Source of the DNA: Sporisorium sorghi
Lineage: Eukaryota; Basidiomycota; Ustilaginomycetes; Ustilaginales; Ustilaginaceae
Assembly (NCBI GenBank): GCA_023212695.1
Contig: JALCCG010000014.1
Coordinates: forward strand, 102,220-166,219
Direction: 5' to 3'
DNA: 64,000 nt
In this document: positions 52,978 to 60,728 of the stretch, piece by piece
Numbering within the stretch: position 1 is the first letter of the stretch
Layout of the letters: each line of letters begins with the position of its first letter
Notes under the pieces: model-generated
Databases searched by the model: none
What the model saw: the letters and a program-made list of their open reading frames with translations, nothing else
Told to the model about the DNA's origin: nothing
Made by a program: the position numbers and the translations under genes

Positions 52978-52996
52978 GATATTGATTATCATTATC
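52978..52996 (-). promoter_or_regulatory. Fur box of the siderophore operon
   Basis: GATATTGATTATCATTATC agrees with the 19-bp Fur consensus (GATAATGATAATCATTATC) at 17 of 19 positions. It is placed just upstream of the first permease, so the operon should be repressed by iron-loaded Fur. Confidence 0.88.
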
Positions 52997-53095
52997 ATCT
53001 GTAACTATAAAATAGAGCCTGTTCTTTCGTCCATGGACATCTTGAATTTCTCACCTGAAAAAAGTCCATGCCCAAGTCAAGCATTTTCTTCCAAA

Positions 53096-53133
53096 AAAAG
53101 CCCGCTTTCCGGATCATCGGAAAGCGGGCTTTT
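53096..53133. terminator. Strong terminator between the ugp-like and siderophore operons
   Basis: A perfect 15-bp stem AAAAGCCCGCTTTCC (53096-53110) / GGAAAGCGGGCTTTT (53119-53133) has A and T runs on both sides. In the minus direction it ends the UgpB-type operon, placing the two 121-bp repeats in that operon's 3' untranslated region. Confidence 0.9.
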
Positions 53134-53198
53134 AAATGAGTTTCAGCGCGATTTGCGCCGAGTTATGCAAATTTACATCCAATCTTGTAAGTACTCCA

Positions 53199-53319
53199 GC
53201 GGAATCGTTCTGGAGAAGCGCAGCGGCCGCCTTTGCCATCGGATTTCACCCCTATTCATATCCATTCATAGAAATCCGGGGACAACAGCGATCGGAAGAA
53301 CGATCCGCATGCGCAGCGA
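53199..53319 (+). repeat. 121-bp structured repeat, copy A
   Basis: It starts GCGGAATCGTTCTGGAGAAG and ends GATCCGCATGCGCAGCGA. It differs from the copy 200 bp downstream at four positions. Outer arms GCGGAATCGTTCT / AGAACGATCCGC and inner arms TTGCCATCGGATTTC / GAAATCCGGGGACAA form a long two-part hairpin. The 52997-53586 gap holds this element, its twin and a terminator, and no gene I can support. Confidence 0.85.
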
Positions 53320-53398
53320 TGTCACCTCTTCCCCACCATCATGCAGGGTACATGTTATCGCTTGCGAGATTAACATCCCATGACCTCCAGTGGAGAAG

Positions 53399-53519
53399 GC
53401 GGAATCGTTCTGGAGAAGCGCAGCGGTCGCCTTTGTCGTCGGATTTCACTCCTATTCATATCCATTCATAGAAATCCGGGGACAACAGCGATCGGAAGAA
53501 CGATCCGCATGCGCAGCGA
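53399..53519 (+). repeat. 121-bp structured repeat, copy B
   Basis: Same boundaries as copy A. The inner stem here is stronger: TTGTCGTCGGATTTC pairs with GAAATCCGGGGACAA. About 80 bp of non-repeated sequence separates the two copies. Reading frames over both copies are interrupted and have no ribosome site, so the element looks non-coding. Confidence 0.85.
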
Positions 53520-53586
53520 CGCCTTTATTCAATAACTCCCTTGCTGCTTAAAAGCATACGCTCAAAACATGAACCCTGATTGTTCC

Positions 53587-54486
53587 TCACTTTATTCCCG
53601 CATGCATAAAACTATTGATGAACCGCCGCTGGAAAATCATGAACAAAACAAGCAGCGGAGCAATAACCAGCAAGGTCGCCGCGCTGACATCAGCCCATTG
53701 GGCGCCCGTCTCGAAGGATTGAGCGAAGATGGCAAGACCAACCGTGAGCGGACGGTTCTCCACTGAGTTCGTAATGATCAGCGGCCACAAGAAATTGTTC
53801 CATTGATGACTAATGGATACAACGGCAAACGAGACGTAAACCGGAATCGATAAGGGTACATAAATGCGCGCTAGCAGACCAATCTTGGAGCAGCCCTCCA
53901 TGACCGCCGCCTCTTCCAGTTCAGCTGGAAGCTGCTTAAACATTTGACGAAGCAGAAAGACGCCAAATGCCGAGACAAAGAAAGGAGCCATGATACCAAG
54001 CTTGGTGTCGAGCAAATTCAATTCCTTGATCACATGATAATTGGGGAAAATCAATACATCGGCTGGAATCATAAGCTGGACAAGAAACAGGACAAAGATG
54101 ATGTCCCTGCCCCAGAAATTCAACCGGGCAAAAGCAAACGAAGCCAAGGTGACCGTCACGAGCTGTACAGCCAGCACACCTCCAGCAATCAACAGCGTAT
54201 TGAGATAATATTGGGCAAACGGCGCGGCCTGCCACACATGAGCAAAATTCTCCAGCGTAAAATTCCAGCTCCAGCCGTTTAAAGTTTCGCTTTTGGGCAT
54301 AAAGGCTGCCCAAACCATCCATAACAATGGAATGACCCACAGCGCGGCCAGCAGATACATAACGCCATAACCGATCAGCATCGCTGGACTTTCCCGGCGC
54401 AGCCTTCGGGCGAAACGGAACCCTTGTCGAGACGAAACGGAGGACTCAGCCGCTCCCACGGTGATAGGCAAACTTTGATCTTTCAT
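53587..54486 (-). CDS. UgpE/MalG-type ABC permease
   Basis: The 299-residue, six-helix permease has EAA loop LEEAAVMEGCSKIGLLARIY and a C-terminal RRFINSFMHAGIK. ATG 54486 follows GGAGG by 7-8 bp. A longer reading from 54537 is not supported. It is the last gene of the UgpB-type operon and lies 19 bp after the other permease. Its partner ATPase is not in the operon. Confidence 0.9.
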   Translation of the reverse strand: MKDQSLPITVGAAESSVSSRQGFRFARRLRRESPAMLIGYGVMYLLAALWVIPLLWMVWAAFMPKSETLNGWSWNFTLENFAHVWQAAPFAQYYLNTLLIAGGVLAVQLVTVTLASFAFARLNFWGRDIIFVLFLVQLMIPADVLIFPNYHVIKELNLLDTKLGIMAPFFVSAFGVFLLRQMFKQLPAELEEAAVMEGCSKIGLLARIYVPLSIPVYVSFAVVSISHQWNNFLWPLIITNSVENRPLTVGLAIFAQSFETGAQWADVSAATLLVIAPLLVLFMIFQRRFINSFMHAGIK

Positions 54487-54505
54487 CGATGTTCCTCCAT
54501 TTCTT

Positions 54506-55396
54506 TTAACGATAATGAATCCGCTTATCCAAGCCAAAGAACTGTGCGCAGGAGAGAATCAGCAGAATGCCTATCATAACGACGGTCAGCGCGCCGGCCA
54601 TCCCTTGATCGTAGAAAGAAAATGCCGTCTCGAAAATATAAAACAACAGCAGGCTGCTAGAGTTGTCGGGCCCGCCCTTGGTCATTATCCACAGATGATC
54701 TACCAGCTTGAAGGAATTCGTCAGCGCTATGATCATCACGAACAGTGTCGTGGGCATCAGGAGCGGAAAGGTAATCCGCCGGAAAACAACAAAGCGACTG
54801 ACACCGTCAACATTCGCCGATTCATACAGATCCTTCGGAATGTTTTGCAGGCCGGCCAGATAAAAGATCATGAAGTACCCTGCTTCCTTCCAAATCATCA
54901 TGAAGGCCAGCGCACCCATCACCGTATCCGGATTTCCGAGTAAATTCATGCCCTCGGCATTGAACCAGACCGTAATCCGGCTTAGCAGCCCATATTGCGG
55001 TGTGTAAATAAACAACCATACGTTCGCCGCCGCTATCATCGGTATCAGGTTCGGGTAGAAAAAAGATACCCGCACCCACGACTTGGCGTGGATAGCCTTA
55101 TCCGCAAATATAGCCATGACCATCCCAAGCAGTATGGAGGCAGGCACCGTTGCCAAGGCAAACCACAGGTTGTTGCCAATCACCTGCCGAAATACGGAAT
55201 CGTCCAGCATGCGGGAATAATTATCCCATCCGGTAAACGTCGGAATCGGTGTGGCCAGATCCGATTGATAGAAGCTGATCTTCCCCGTCTTCCACATGGG
55301 ATAAAGCGTAAAAAGCGCGAGAAACACCAGAGACGGCAAGAGCAGCAGCCAAGCAAAGCCATTCTCCTTTAAAGTAGAACGTACAGATGAAGACAT
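54506..55396 (-). CDS. UgpA/MalF-type ABC permease
   Basis: The 296-residue, six-helix permease carries EAA-type DLYESANVDGVSRFVVFRRI and the conserved IWKEAGYFMIFYLAGLQNIP. It forms the channel with the UgpE-type subunit downstream. Cargo is set by the UgpB-like binding protein 140 bp upstream, from which a hairpin separates it. Confidence 0.9.
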   Translation of the reverse strand: MSSSVRSTLKENGFAWLLLLPSLVFLALFTLYPMWKTGKISFYQSDLATPIPTFTGWDNYSRMLDDSVFRQVIGNNLWFALATVPASILLGMVMAIFADKAIHAKSWVRVSFFYPNLIPMIAAANVWLFIYTPQYGLLSRITVWFNAEGMNLLGNPDTVMGALAFMMIWKEAGYFMIFYLAGLQNIPKDLYESANVDGVSRFVVFRRITFPLLMPTTLFVMIIALTNSFKLVDHLWIMTKGGPDNSSSLLLFYIFETAFSFYDQGMAGALTVVMIGILLILSCAQFFGLDKRIHYR

Positions 55397-55484
55397 CCTA
55401 ATCTCTCCCTACTTATCGTTAAGGCTATTAGTCAGCGATCACTTTAACTTTCGCCTCACTTATCACCCGCGTAACATGTGAAAA

Positions 55485-55509
55485 GCAGACCGCCCGATAA
55501 GCGACCTGC
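55485..55509 (-). terminator. Intercistronic hairpin after the UgpB-like gene
   Basis: Minus strand: GCAGGTCGC (55509-55501) and GCGGTCTGC (55493-55485) form a stem with two central mismatches, followed by TTTTC. Like the hairpin at 38228-38266 it lies between a binding protein and its permeases, so it is probably an attenuator. Confidence 0.5.
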
Positions 55510-55536
55510 CCCTTTCAAATGGAATGAACATGAAGG

Positions 55537-56895
55537 TTACTTATTGAATGGCTCCAATGCTTTGTTTGCTTCTTCCTGCGCTTTTTTCAGTGCACCTGCC
55601 GGATCGATCGTACCTGTTAACGCAGCCTGAACCTGATCAGACAGAGCCTTGGACACGCGTCCATTGTTATGTGTGGACAATTCGGCATGCGCATGCTCAA
55701 GCTGATCCCGGGCAACAACAGCGAGTGGGAAATCCTGCGTATACTGCTTCATTACATCGGTTTCATAGGCAGACTTTCTTACCGCTACATACCCTGTATC
55801 AATGCTCCACTGCGCAGCGCGCTCGGGCTCTGTCATGAACTTGATGAATTTCCATGCGGCTTCCTGTTTCTTTGGTTCAATATCTTTGAATACATAGAAA
55901 TTGCCGCCGCCTGTCGGGCTTCCGTACTGCTTGTTCATCGGCAGGAAAGCTACCCCGAAATCAAATGCAGCCGAATTCTTGATATTGGTCAGGTTTCCGG
56001 TCGTATGTATGATCATCGCTGTCTTCTCGGCCAAAAAGTCCGAGGGTACCGTTGCCCAATCCAGTATGCCTTCCGGCATGACTTTGTGTTTTTTCGTCAG
56101 GTCTACCCAGTACTGCAAGGCTTCCACATTCTCAGGCGTATCGAAGAATACCTTCTTGCCATCCGGTGACATCAAATTTCCGCCGTCCGGACTGTTCTGC
56201 AGAGACAACAGCTGGAACATCCAATAAGCAAAACCGCTGCCCGGAATCTCGATCCCGGATTGACCGTTCTGGTTCAACTGCTTCGCGGCAGTAACCAGCT
56301 CATCCCAGTTCGCAGGAGGCTTCTCCGGATCCAGCCCCGCCTTCTTAAAGGCATCCTTGTTATAGTACAGCACAATGGTGCTGCGCTGGAACGGAATGCT
56401 GTAGGTTTTGCCTTCGCTCTGCGCATTGGACATGAAGGCAGGATAGAAATCTTCAATATAAGACGGATCTTCTTTGGCAATAAAATCATCCAGCGGAATA
56501 ACGGCATTGCTGTCAATCATGCTGTATAGCTCCGTTGTCAGCAGAACGGCCACATCCGGCGGCTGTTTAGCCTGCACACCAGCCTGCACTTTGGTGGTGG
56601 TATCCGCGTAACTCCCGGTATAAATCGGCTTCACCTTGATATCCGGGTTCTCTTTTGTGAACTCCTCCGTCATTTTCTCAATAACGGACGTTAACGGACC
56701 GCCCACAGCAATCGGGTAATAAAATGAAAGCTCCGTCTGCTCACCCTCGGAAGCCACCTGTTCGGTGTTAGCCCCCGACTCCAGTTTCGGCTGCTGTGTA
56801 TCCCCTTGTCCTGTCTTTGACCCCGATGTTCCGCAACCAGCCACGAACAGTACGCACATGCATAGTACCAACATTAATTTCGCTCTGAATTTCAT
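55537..56895 (-). CDS. ugpB: UgpB-like solute-binding lipoprotein (glycerol-3-phosphate type)
   Basis: The 452-residue family-1 binding protein has lipobox LFVAGCGTS. Its mature part follows UgpB closely in layout: KPIYTGSYADTTTKVQAGVQ, YSIPFQRSTIVLYYNKDAFK, GLDPEKPPANWDEL and HTTGNLTNIK. UgpB captures glycerol-3-phosphate and its diesters for phosphate scavenging. A PhoP-type box lies upstream, which supports that role. The operon is ugpB-ugpA-ugpE-like without UgpC or UgpQ. Another sugar-phosphate substrate is possible. Confidence 0.85.
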   Translation of the reverse strand: MKFRAKLMLVLCMCVLFVAGCGTSGSKTGQGDTQQPKLESGANTEQVASEGEQTELSFYYPIAVGGPLTSVIEKMTEEFTKENPDIKVKPIYTGSYADTTTKVQAGVQAKQPPDVAVLLTTELYSMIDSNAVIPLDDFIAKEDPSYIEDFYPAFMSNAQSEGKTYSIPFQRSTIVLYYNKDAFKKAGLDPEKPPANWDELVTAAKQLNQNGQSGIEIPGSGFAYWMFQLLSLQNSPDGGNLMSPDGKKVFFDTPENVEALQYWVDLTKKHKVMPEGILDWATVPSDFLAEKTAMIIHTTGNLTNIKNSAAFDFGVAFLPMNKQYGSPTGGGNFYVFKDIEPKKQEAAWKFIKFMTEPERAAQWSIDTGYVAVRKSAYETDVMKQYTQDFPLAVVARDQLEHAHAELSTHNNGRVSKALSDQVQAALTGTIDPAGALKKAQEEANKALEPFNK

Positions 56896-56976
56896 TCCCC
56901 TTCATCCTCCATCTATGGGCTTGTCTGTCACCTTCTACAAATTACCATAGGAAAATACAGGGAATTACACGATCTA

Positions 56977-56993
56977 TGTAAATCGATTGTTAA
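56977..56993 (-). promoter_or_regulatory. PhoP-type box of the UgpB-like operon
   Basis: The minus strand reads TTAACA-ATCGA-TTTACA: two TT(A/T/C)ACA-like half-sites with the 5-bp spacer typical of Bacillus PhoP boxes. They start about 82 bp before the ugpB ATG. It predicts induction under phosphate starvation. Confidence 0.55.
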
Positions 56994-57015
56994 ATTTATT
57001 GCAGGGAATGTGCTA

Positions 57016-57044
57016 TTGACGGCAAACCTGTATTCCATTACAAT
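57016..57044 (+). promoter_or_regulatory. Promoter of the fluoride-responsive unit
   Basis: TTGACG (57016-57021) and TACAAT (57039-57044) are separated by exactly 17 bp. Transcription would begin near 57051, just ahead of the riboswitch aptamer. Confidence 0.75.
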
Positions 57045-57060
57045 AAATGCTAATTAAATG

Positions 57061-57143
57061 AGGCGATGGAGTTCGCCATAACCGCTTGCAAAAAGCTAAT
57101 GACTCCTACCAGTGGTCGCTTCCCTGGTAGGAGTCTGTTTGTG
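57061..57143 (+). ncRNA. Fluoride riboswitch (crcB motif)
   Basis: GGCGATGGAGTTCGCCATAA followed by CGCTTGC...AGCTAATGACTCCTACCAG reproduces the conserved core of the crcB/fluoride aptamer, including the GGCGAUGG-GUUCGCC stem and the AAUGACUCCUACC end. The last part, GACTCCTACCAG (57101-57112), also pairs with CTGGTAGGAGTC (57124-57135) to form a terminator hairpin ahead of a T-rich stretch. Fluoride binding should stabilise the aptamer and prevent termination. The downstream gene is a CLC-F antiporter, the expected target. Confidence 0.95.
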
Positions 57144-57187
57144 TATTGAGGGGTTAGCGGCGAATAATAAGAAACGGGTGAACGGGA

Positions 57188-58519
57188 ATGACTAAGAAAT
57201 GGATCGAATCAAATCAAAAGTGGCCCTTAGTATCGCTGTTCGGGTACGTAATCAAATGGATCGTACTGGGTAGTATTGTGGGATTCATGACGGGCAGCGC
57301 TTCTGCCTTCTTCCTCTACAGTCTGGATTATGTAACCCAGCTGCGTATGGAAAGTCCTTGGCTGTTATACTTCCTTCCTCTGGGGGGCGCAGCCGTCAGT
57401 TTCCTCTATTATAAGTTTGGCAAGAGTTGCTCCAAGGGAAATAATCTCATCATTGAACAAATTCATGGTAGTGGCGGTACGGAATCCGTTCCCTTACGAA
57501 TGGCGCCATTGGTCTTGGTCGGGACACTGATCACACACCTGTTTGGAGGATCTGCGGGACGGGAAGGGACAGCCGTGCAGATGGGGGGGAGTTTGTCCGA
57601 GTGGTTGGGGAAGCTGCTTCACGTGAATCGGTTGGATCGAAAAATACTGCTTATCTGCGGGATAAGCGGCGGTTTTGGATCGATTTTCGGCACGCCGCTG
57701 GCGGGGACGCTGTTCGGACTTGAAGTCCTTGCGATCGGACTCATCTCGCATCAGGCGCTATGGCCTGCATTCGCGGCCAGCTTGATCGGGAATATAACCG
57801 CCACATCCCTATGGGGGGTGAGCCACCTGCACTATCCGATCGGCGAGATTCCCGTTCTGAGCTTCGTGGTGGTCCTTAAAGTCATCGTGGTGTCCATACT
57901 CTTTGGACTGACAAGCCGGTTCTTCAGTGAACTTACCCATGCGCTGAAGCGGTGGTACAGTTATGGGTTCAACAATCCGATGGTCAGAAGCGCAGTCGGC
58001 GGCGTCATCATCATTGGGCTGGTCTTTTTACTCGGAACACGGGATTACTTGGGGCTGGGCATCCCGCTCATCGAGGAATCATTCGCCAGCGAAGTTTCAC
58101 CGTTCGCTTTTCTCGGCAAACTGATTTTCACCTCGCTGACGTTAGGCGCAGGCTTTCAAGGCGGCGAAGTCACTCCGCTGTTTGCCATAGGGGCAACGCT
58201 GGGCAACGCGTTATCGGGATGGATCGGATTGCATGCCCCTTTTCTTGCCGCGTTAGGTTTTATCGCTGTTTTCTGCGGTGCCACAAACACTCCGCTTGCA
58301 TGCTTCATTATGGGAATCGAACTGTTCGGTGGCGAGGGCGCGGTGTATATGTTTATGGCCTGCGTCATCAGCTATCTGTTCTCGGGTCACTCCGGCATAT
58401 ACACATCGCAGCAGATCGGCACATCCAAGCACCCGCTGCTCTCATTTCCACAGGGAACAACGCTTGCGGAGACCAAAACTTTATACAAACAGAAGAACAG
58501 ACGAAAAGACGTCCGATGA
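57188..58519 (+). CDS. eriC: CLC-F type fluoride/proton antiporter (EriC-F)
   Basis: The 443-residue CLC protein has GNNLI at residues 84-88 and GREGTAVQMGG at 124-134. In the CLC-F branch these replace the chloride-channel selectivity and gating motifs. IFGTPLAGTLFGLEVLAIG and GAGFQGGEVTPLFAIGATLG are also present. It exports fluoride from the cytoplasm using the proton gradient. It lies directly behind a fluoride riboswitch, which fixes the substrate. A terminator overlaps its stop codon. Confidence 0.95.
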   Translation: MTKKWIESNQKWPLVSLFGYVIKWIVLGSIVGFMTGSASAFFLYSLDYVTQLRMESPWLLYFLPLGGAAVSFLYYKFGKSCSKGNNLIIEQIHGSGGTESVPLRMAPLVLVGTLITHLFGGSAGREGTAVQMGGSLSEWLGKLLHVNRLDRKILLICGISGGFGSIFGTPLAGTLFGLEVLAIGLISHQALWPAFAASLIGNITATSLWGVSHLHYPIGEIPVLSFVVVLKVIVVSILFGLTSRFFSELTHALKRWYSYGFNNPMVRSAVGGVIIIGLVFLLGTRDYLGLGIPLIEESFASEVSPFAFLGKLIFTSLTLGAGFQGGEVTPLFAIGATLGNALSGWIGLHAPFLAALGFIAVFCGATNTPLACFIMGIELFGGEGAVYMFMACVISYLFSGHSGIYTSQQIGTSKHPLLSFPQGTTLAETKTLYKQKNRRKDVR

Positions 58520-58534
58520 TTAGTCGGACGTCTT
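58506..58534. terminator. Terminator overlapping the eriC-F stop
   Basis: AAGACGTCCGA (58506-58516) and TCGGACGTCTT (58524-58534) form a perfect 11-bp stem. The loop includes part of the stop codon. It works for convergent transcripts on either side. Confidence 0.85.
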
Positions 58535-58549
58535 ATAATTTGATCGGAA

Positions 58550-59233
58550 TTACACAGTAGATTGGCGCAGACACTGACGGGAACACAGCGCAATGATCAG
58601 AACGACCGGAATGAACCACAGTGACAAACCGAGTGCAGTATGCCCGGCAAACCATTTAATGATCGGCCCCCACCACTCGTATCGGGTAGCGACCAAACTC
58701 ATCCCCGAGAGAAATATCATAACGGCCGCAAGCATAACAAAAGTTCTAATCCCCCTGAATCTTAGGAAGAAGGCTCCGATTCCATAACCGAGCATCGAAA
58801 ATGTAACGAGCAATATCAAATTCACAACGAACTGGGCCAGCCAGGATCCGTCACTCAAGTAAAGCAGATGAAAGAAATGCACCGTATTTCCCCAGGATCC
58901 CGTCCATACCTCTATATACGAGAGAAGAACTAGCAACGCAGATGTAATGATACTGATAAATAGGATAAATAAGAAGGTGCCTGAGAAAAAGTCCGTTCTG
59001 CGTATGCTAAAGCCCATGGCGAAAGAGAACAGCTGTATCGTTGTGGTTAAAGCGGTGACAAACATGAACACAAAAATCGTCGCCAGCCCCCCTGTATAAA
59101 TGGTATCGCCTCCTACCAATACGCTGACAAGTATATTTACCAGAAAACTGAACCCCATAATGGCCCAAGGCAGGTAAAACCATGTGAGCTTCAGTCTTAG
59201 CTGCATTTTAAAAACACTGTTCATTCCATTCAT
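58550..59233 (-). CDS. ABC-2 type membrane protein of a YtrA-type operon
   Basis: The 227-residue, six-segment membrane protein (FYLPWAIMGFSFLVNILVSV, VMLAAVMIFLSGMSLVATRY) lacks any ATPase motif. Its ATG overlaps the ATPase stop, so it is translationally coupled. With that ATPase it forms an ABC transporter of the type found in ytr/yhc operons, often linked to cell-wall antibiotics or lipid export. The cargo is unknown. Confidence 0.8.
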   Translation of the reverse strand: MNGMNSVFKMQLRLKLTWFYLPWAIMGFSFLVNILVSVLVGGDTIYTGGLATIFVFMFVTALTTTIQLFSFAMGFSIRRTDFFSGTFLFILFISIITSALLVLLSYIEVWTGSWGNTVHFFHLLYLSDGSWLAQFVVNLILLVTFSMLGYGIGAFFLRFRGIRTFVMLAAVMIFLSGMSLVATRYEWWGPIIKWFAGHTALGLSLWFIPVVLIIALCSRQCLRQSTV

Positions 59234-60120
59234 CAGCGGCTCGCCACCTTTCCGTTCTTCGTTAAATGAACAATTAATTGCTGCAGCGAGACTGGCGCCG
59301 TTTCCAATCCGGCTTGCTCTGCTGCCTGTTTCACTTCGGTTTCCGTTCTCCCCATAACCGTGGCTGACAGCGTCGATCCCAAGGATTCCAAATGGATAAC
59401 ATCCCTGCTCTTAATGAAGGATTCCACTGCAGATTGATGTCCGATGACGTTATGCGTGCGTCCGCGCAGTTCATCCGTATCCGTGTCGAGCAGTATTTTT
59501 CCGCTGTCGATGACAATGATATGTTCAAGCAAGCGGCTGACCTCGTCGATAAGATGAGTCGATAAAATAATCGTTCGAGGATTCTCAGTGTAATCCTCTA
59601 TCAGATGATCGTAGAACAGCTCTCTTGCCACCGCGTCCAGACCGAGATAAGGCTCGTCGAAGATGGTGATCGGCGCGCGGCTGGCAAGCCCGACTATGAT
59701 GCCTACAGAAGACAGCATCCCTCTGGATAACCTCTTCATGAGGCGTTTCATAGGCAGGCGGAATACCTCGATCAAGGCTTTGGCATATTCCGCATCCCAA
59801 TTCGGATATACACTTGCTGCGGTAACCATAACGTCCTTAACCGTAAATATATCCGGATATTTCTGTCCTTCCTTAATGAAGCAAACCTGCTGGATCACCT
59901 TTTTATTTTCATAGGGGTGTTCCCCAAATACACGAACCTCGCCGCTGGTCGAAAATAGCTGTGCCGTAATCATCTGCATGATAGTGGTTTTACCTGCACC
60001 GTTTCTTCCCAGCAATCCGTAAATCTTGTTCTCTTCGATTCGGAAGCTAACATGGTCGACAGCTGTAGTATCCTTATATTCCTTCGTCAAATTCCTGACT
60101 TCGATCACCGTTTGGCTCAT
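59233..60120 (-). CDS. ABC transporter ATPase, YtrB/YhcH-like
   Basis: The 295-residue ATPase has Walker A GLLGRNGAGKTT and LSRGMLSSVGIIVGLA as a divergent signature (LSRGM in place of LSGGQ), also seen in YtrB/YhcH relatives. Walker B is APITIFDEPYLGLD and the H-loop STHL. Its start overlaps the GntR stop as TGATG. Together with the ABC-2 protein it forms the transporter that the GntR repressor controls. Confidence 0.92.
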   Translation of the reverse strand: MSQTVIEVRNLTKEYKDTTAVDHVSFRIEENKIYGLLGRNGAGKTTIMQMITAQLFSTSGEVRVFGEHPYENKKVIQQVCFIKEGQKYPDIFTVKDVMVTAASVYPNWDAEYAKALIEVFRLPMKRLMKRLSRGMLSSVGIIVGLASRAPITIFDEPYLGLDAVARELFYDHLIEDYTENPRTIILSTHLIDEVSRLLEHIIVIDSGKILLDTDTDELRGRTHNVIGHQSAVESFIKSRDVIHLESLGSTLSATVMGRTETEVKQAAEQAGLETAPVSLQQLIVHLTKNGKVASR

Positions 60121-60488
60121 CAGTCTTTCTCCCCTCTGCGGATCATTTCCGATAATTGATCTTTGGTAATGCCCAGCTTTGCCGCTTCCTTAACCATGGC
60201 AACAACATACTGCTCATAAAACTCTGTCTTGCGTTTCTCCATCAGCCGTTCACGAGCTCCCGAAGCTACAAACATGCCAATCCCCCGTTTCTTGTACAGA
60301 ATTCCTTGATCCACCAGCAGATTGACGCCCTTGGCAGCTGTAGCCGGATTGATCTGGTAAAAGGCTGCAAACTGATTCGTTGATGGAACCTGTGTCTCTT
60401 CAGGCAGTCGTGCTTCTATGATGTCGTCTTCTATTTTGTCTGCGATTTGCATGAATATCGGTCTGCTGTCATCAATCTGAAATGCCAT
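60120..60488 (-). CDS. GntR-family repressor, YtrA subfamily
   Basis: The 122-residue protein has a GntR winged helix (PIFMQIADKIEDDIIEARLP, EETQVPSTNQFAAFYQINPA, GILYKKRGIGMFVASGARE) and the short two-helix C-terminus of the YtrA branch. YtrA-type repressors respond to cell-wall-active antibiotics and control adjacent ABC genes. It is the first gene of the three-gene unit, and a fitting palindrome lies upstream. Confidence 0.92.
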   Translation of the reverse strand: MAFQIDDSRPIFMQIADKIEDDIIEARLPEETQVPSTNQFAAFYQINPATAAKGVNLLVDQGILYKKRGIGMFVASGARERLMEKRKTEFYEQYVVAMVKEAAKLGITKDQLSEMIRRGEKD

Positions 60489-60527
60489 TCCCTCACCACT
60501 TTCGTTTATAACCTAGGTTGCATCATT

Positions 60528-60551
60528 GGTTAGTTACTCATGTAATTAACC
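60528..60551 (-). promoter_or_regulatory. Candidate YtrA-type operator
   Basis: GGTTAGTTAC-TCAT-GTAATTAACC is an inverted repeat with nine of ten arm positions matching. It starts 40 bp upstream of the GntR ATG. It is the expected size for a YtrA-subfamily operator. Confidence 0.6.
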
Positions 60552-60728
60552 ATACAAGAGAAGAAGCATTCTGTCAACGGGCGAATGGGGAGCATTTACA
60601 AAAATCAAGAAAAAAACTGGACTTTTGTCCTAAATAAATGGTTCCTGTCGTCCGATATAGTATAGGCACAAATTTTGTATCACCTGAACCAACTACAGAC
60701 AAAGAGAAAAAGGAGTTTGAGGGGAAAC

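Noticed and set aside
53136..53471. ORFs of 111 and 135 codons over the 53.2-53.5 kb repeats
   Set aside because: They run across two copies of a structured repeat in different frames and have no ribosome site. The open frames follow from the repeat, not from a gene.
53199..53519. CRISPR array
   Set aside because: There are only two copies of a 121-bp unit with an 80-bp gap. Repeat length and copy number do not fit a CRISPR array, and no cas gene is present.
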